DNA from: Alviniconcha marisindica
Taxonomy: Eukaryota; Mollusca; Gastropoda; Provannidae
Length of the DNA: 64,000 bases
Assembly (NCBI GenBank): GCA_018857735.1
Contig: JABMCL010002580.1
Span: forward strand, 451,501-515,500
Direction: 5' to 3'
Shown: in pieces, positions 1-64,000 of the stretch
Layout of the letters: every line of letters begins with the position of its first letter
Position numbering within the stretch: the stretch's first letter is position 1
Made by a program: the position numbers and the translations under genes
The notes under the pieces: model-generated
The model's database searches: none
What the model saw: the letters and a program-made list of their open reading frames with translations, nothing else
Told to the model about the DNA's origin: nothing

Positions 1-684
1 GCATGTATATATTTTTTTTTTCATGATGTGACTTGCAAGAAGAGCTTGTCCTAAATGGGAGAAAAAGTCTTCGACAAGTAAGTATCTGATATAAGCATAA
101 ACCCAGCTGGCTGGGGAACTGTGCCACAGACCATTCACCAGACTTTCACTGCACTGGGGTTAGACGATGATCTGAGTGTAGCAGTCTTCACCAGGGTGCA
201 CAAGAACTTGGGACACAGTCTGCAGGGTTGGTGAAAGGACAGGCAGTCTACAGGGTCAGCAAAGATCAGGGGCTGTGTGGCCCGATGGTCTTTAGTGCTG
301 CACTACAATCAAGCAACAGCAGCTGGCGTGGGTTTGACCCCCCCCCCCCCATTCGGCCCACCTCTCCCCTTCACGGAGGCCAGATGAGAGACCTCTTCAG
401 TTCTTCAGGGTCAAAAGCACTTGTGCAGACTCATCCATGCCTGCTTCACCTTCACCACCACAGCCCAGCACTTAGGTGACTACAAAATAATTGTGCATGT
501 TAAAGATCCAACGCCCGCCTGTCAATAACAGACGGCCTGAGGGTCAGTGTCATGAAAACACATGGACATCACAGCCTAAATAAGCAGCATACTAATCTGA
601 ATAAGAAATGTGGCTGCACGCTCCTAGAAGAAGAAGAGGAAGAGGAAGAGGTGACCCCAGCAAAAAGTCTCCCGAAGGACTGAC
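1..684. other. Intron after e56, start of window
   Basis: No exon found. Contains a C14 run near 339 and, around 500-530, a 'gttaaagatcc' segment like the middle of the SINE seen elsewhere, suggesting a diverged interspersed repeat. No coding signal. Confidence 0.5.
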
Positions 685-63741
<63,057 letters not shown>

Positions 63742-64000
63742 CTGGAAAAAGACCACACAAAAAAAGCACATCATTACTGTGAGATCAAAACAGGAAAAGA
63801 AACACGATACAACGATGCTCACACACAATGCACATCAGAAAGGCCTAGCCATATTTCATAAAACTGTTTTGTGGTCAGCTTTCACCAACAAAAGCAAACT
63901 GGGTTTTCAACCACAACTGAGGCCGTATCAAAGTCCTCATGTCAACAAAAGGATTCATGTCAGAAACAAGAAGGCGTTATTTCCCTTGGGGATACTGAGT
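63742..64000. other. Intron upstream of e1, end of window
   Basis: No start codon, signal peptide or exon recognised; the gene continues upstream. Confidence 0.5.

Overview
The window is eukaryotic genomic DNA. It is gene-dense in exons but intron-rich, and it is full of (AC/GT)n tracts, tandem minisatellites, a long tRNA-derived SINE and scraps of non-LTR retrotransposons. Small exons with GT/AG sites, von Willebrand factor C (VWC) and ShKT modules and this SINE type fit an invertebrate, most likely a gastropod mollusc. The species cannot be fixed from the sequence.

Essentially the whole window is the interior of ONE minus-strand gene, running from high to low coordinates. I resolve 56 coding exons, numbered e1 (63703-63741) to e56 (685-799) in transcript order. 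Together they hold about 9.2 kb of coding sequence (roughly 3,060 residues). Neither the start codon/signal peptide nor the stop codon lies in the window. In transcript order: a Pro/Thr linker exon, two ShKT exons, a micro-exon, two VWC domains, a third ShKT exon, a micro-exon, then 23 more complete VWC domains and the first half of another (25 complete VWC domains in total). Almost every VWC domain is split over two exons. An 'a' exon (112-118 nt, phase 1 in, phase 2 out) carries cysteines 1-5. A 'b' exon (phase 2 in, phase 1 out) carries cysteines 6-10 plus a Pro/Thr/Gly-rich linker of very variable length. All phases join without conflict across the window. The product should be a giant secreted, cysteine-rich, probably O-glycosylated matrix, mucus or ligand-binding protein. 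The architecture recalls kielin/chordin-like VWC repeat proteins, but ShKT modules and mucin-like linkers are added.

The introns are dominated by tandem repeats. The most unusual signal is that many of these arrays touch an exon edge, and their repeat unit is a copy of that very splice site, often with 5-25 nt of the exon. The result is long rows of duplicated acceptors or donors (for example 22 copies of the e12 acceptor in 53020-53895). Two exons (e26, e35) carry one-base frameshifts, one intron (e34 to e35) appears to be GC-AG, and one VWC domain (e23) has lost its internal intron. No convincing second gene, RNA gene or plus-strand coding gene was found.
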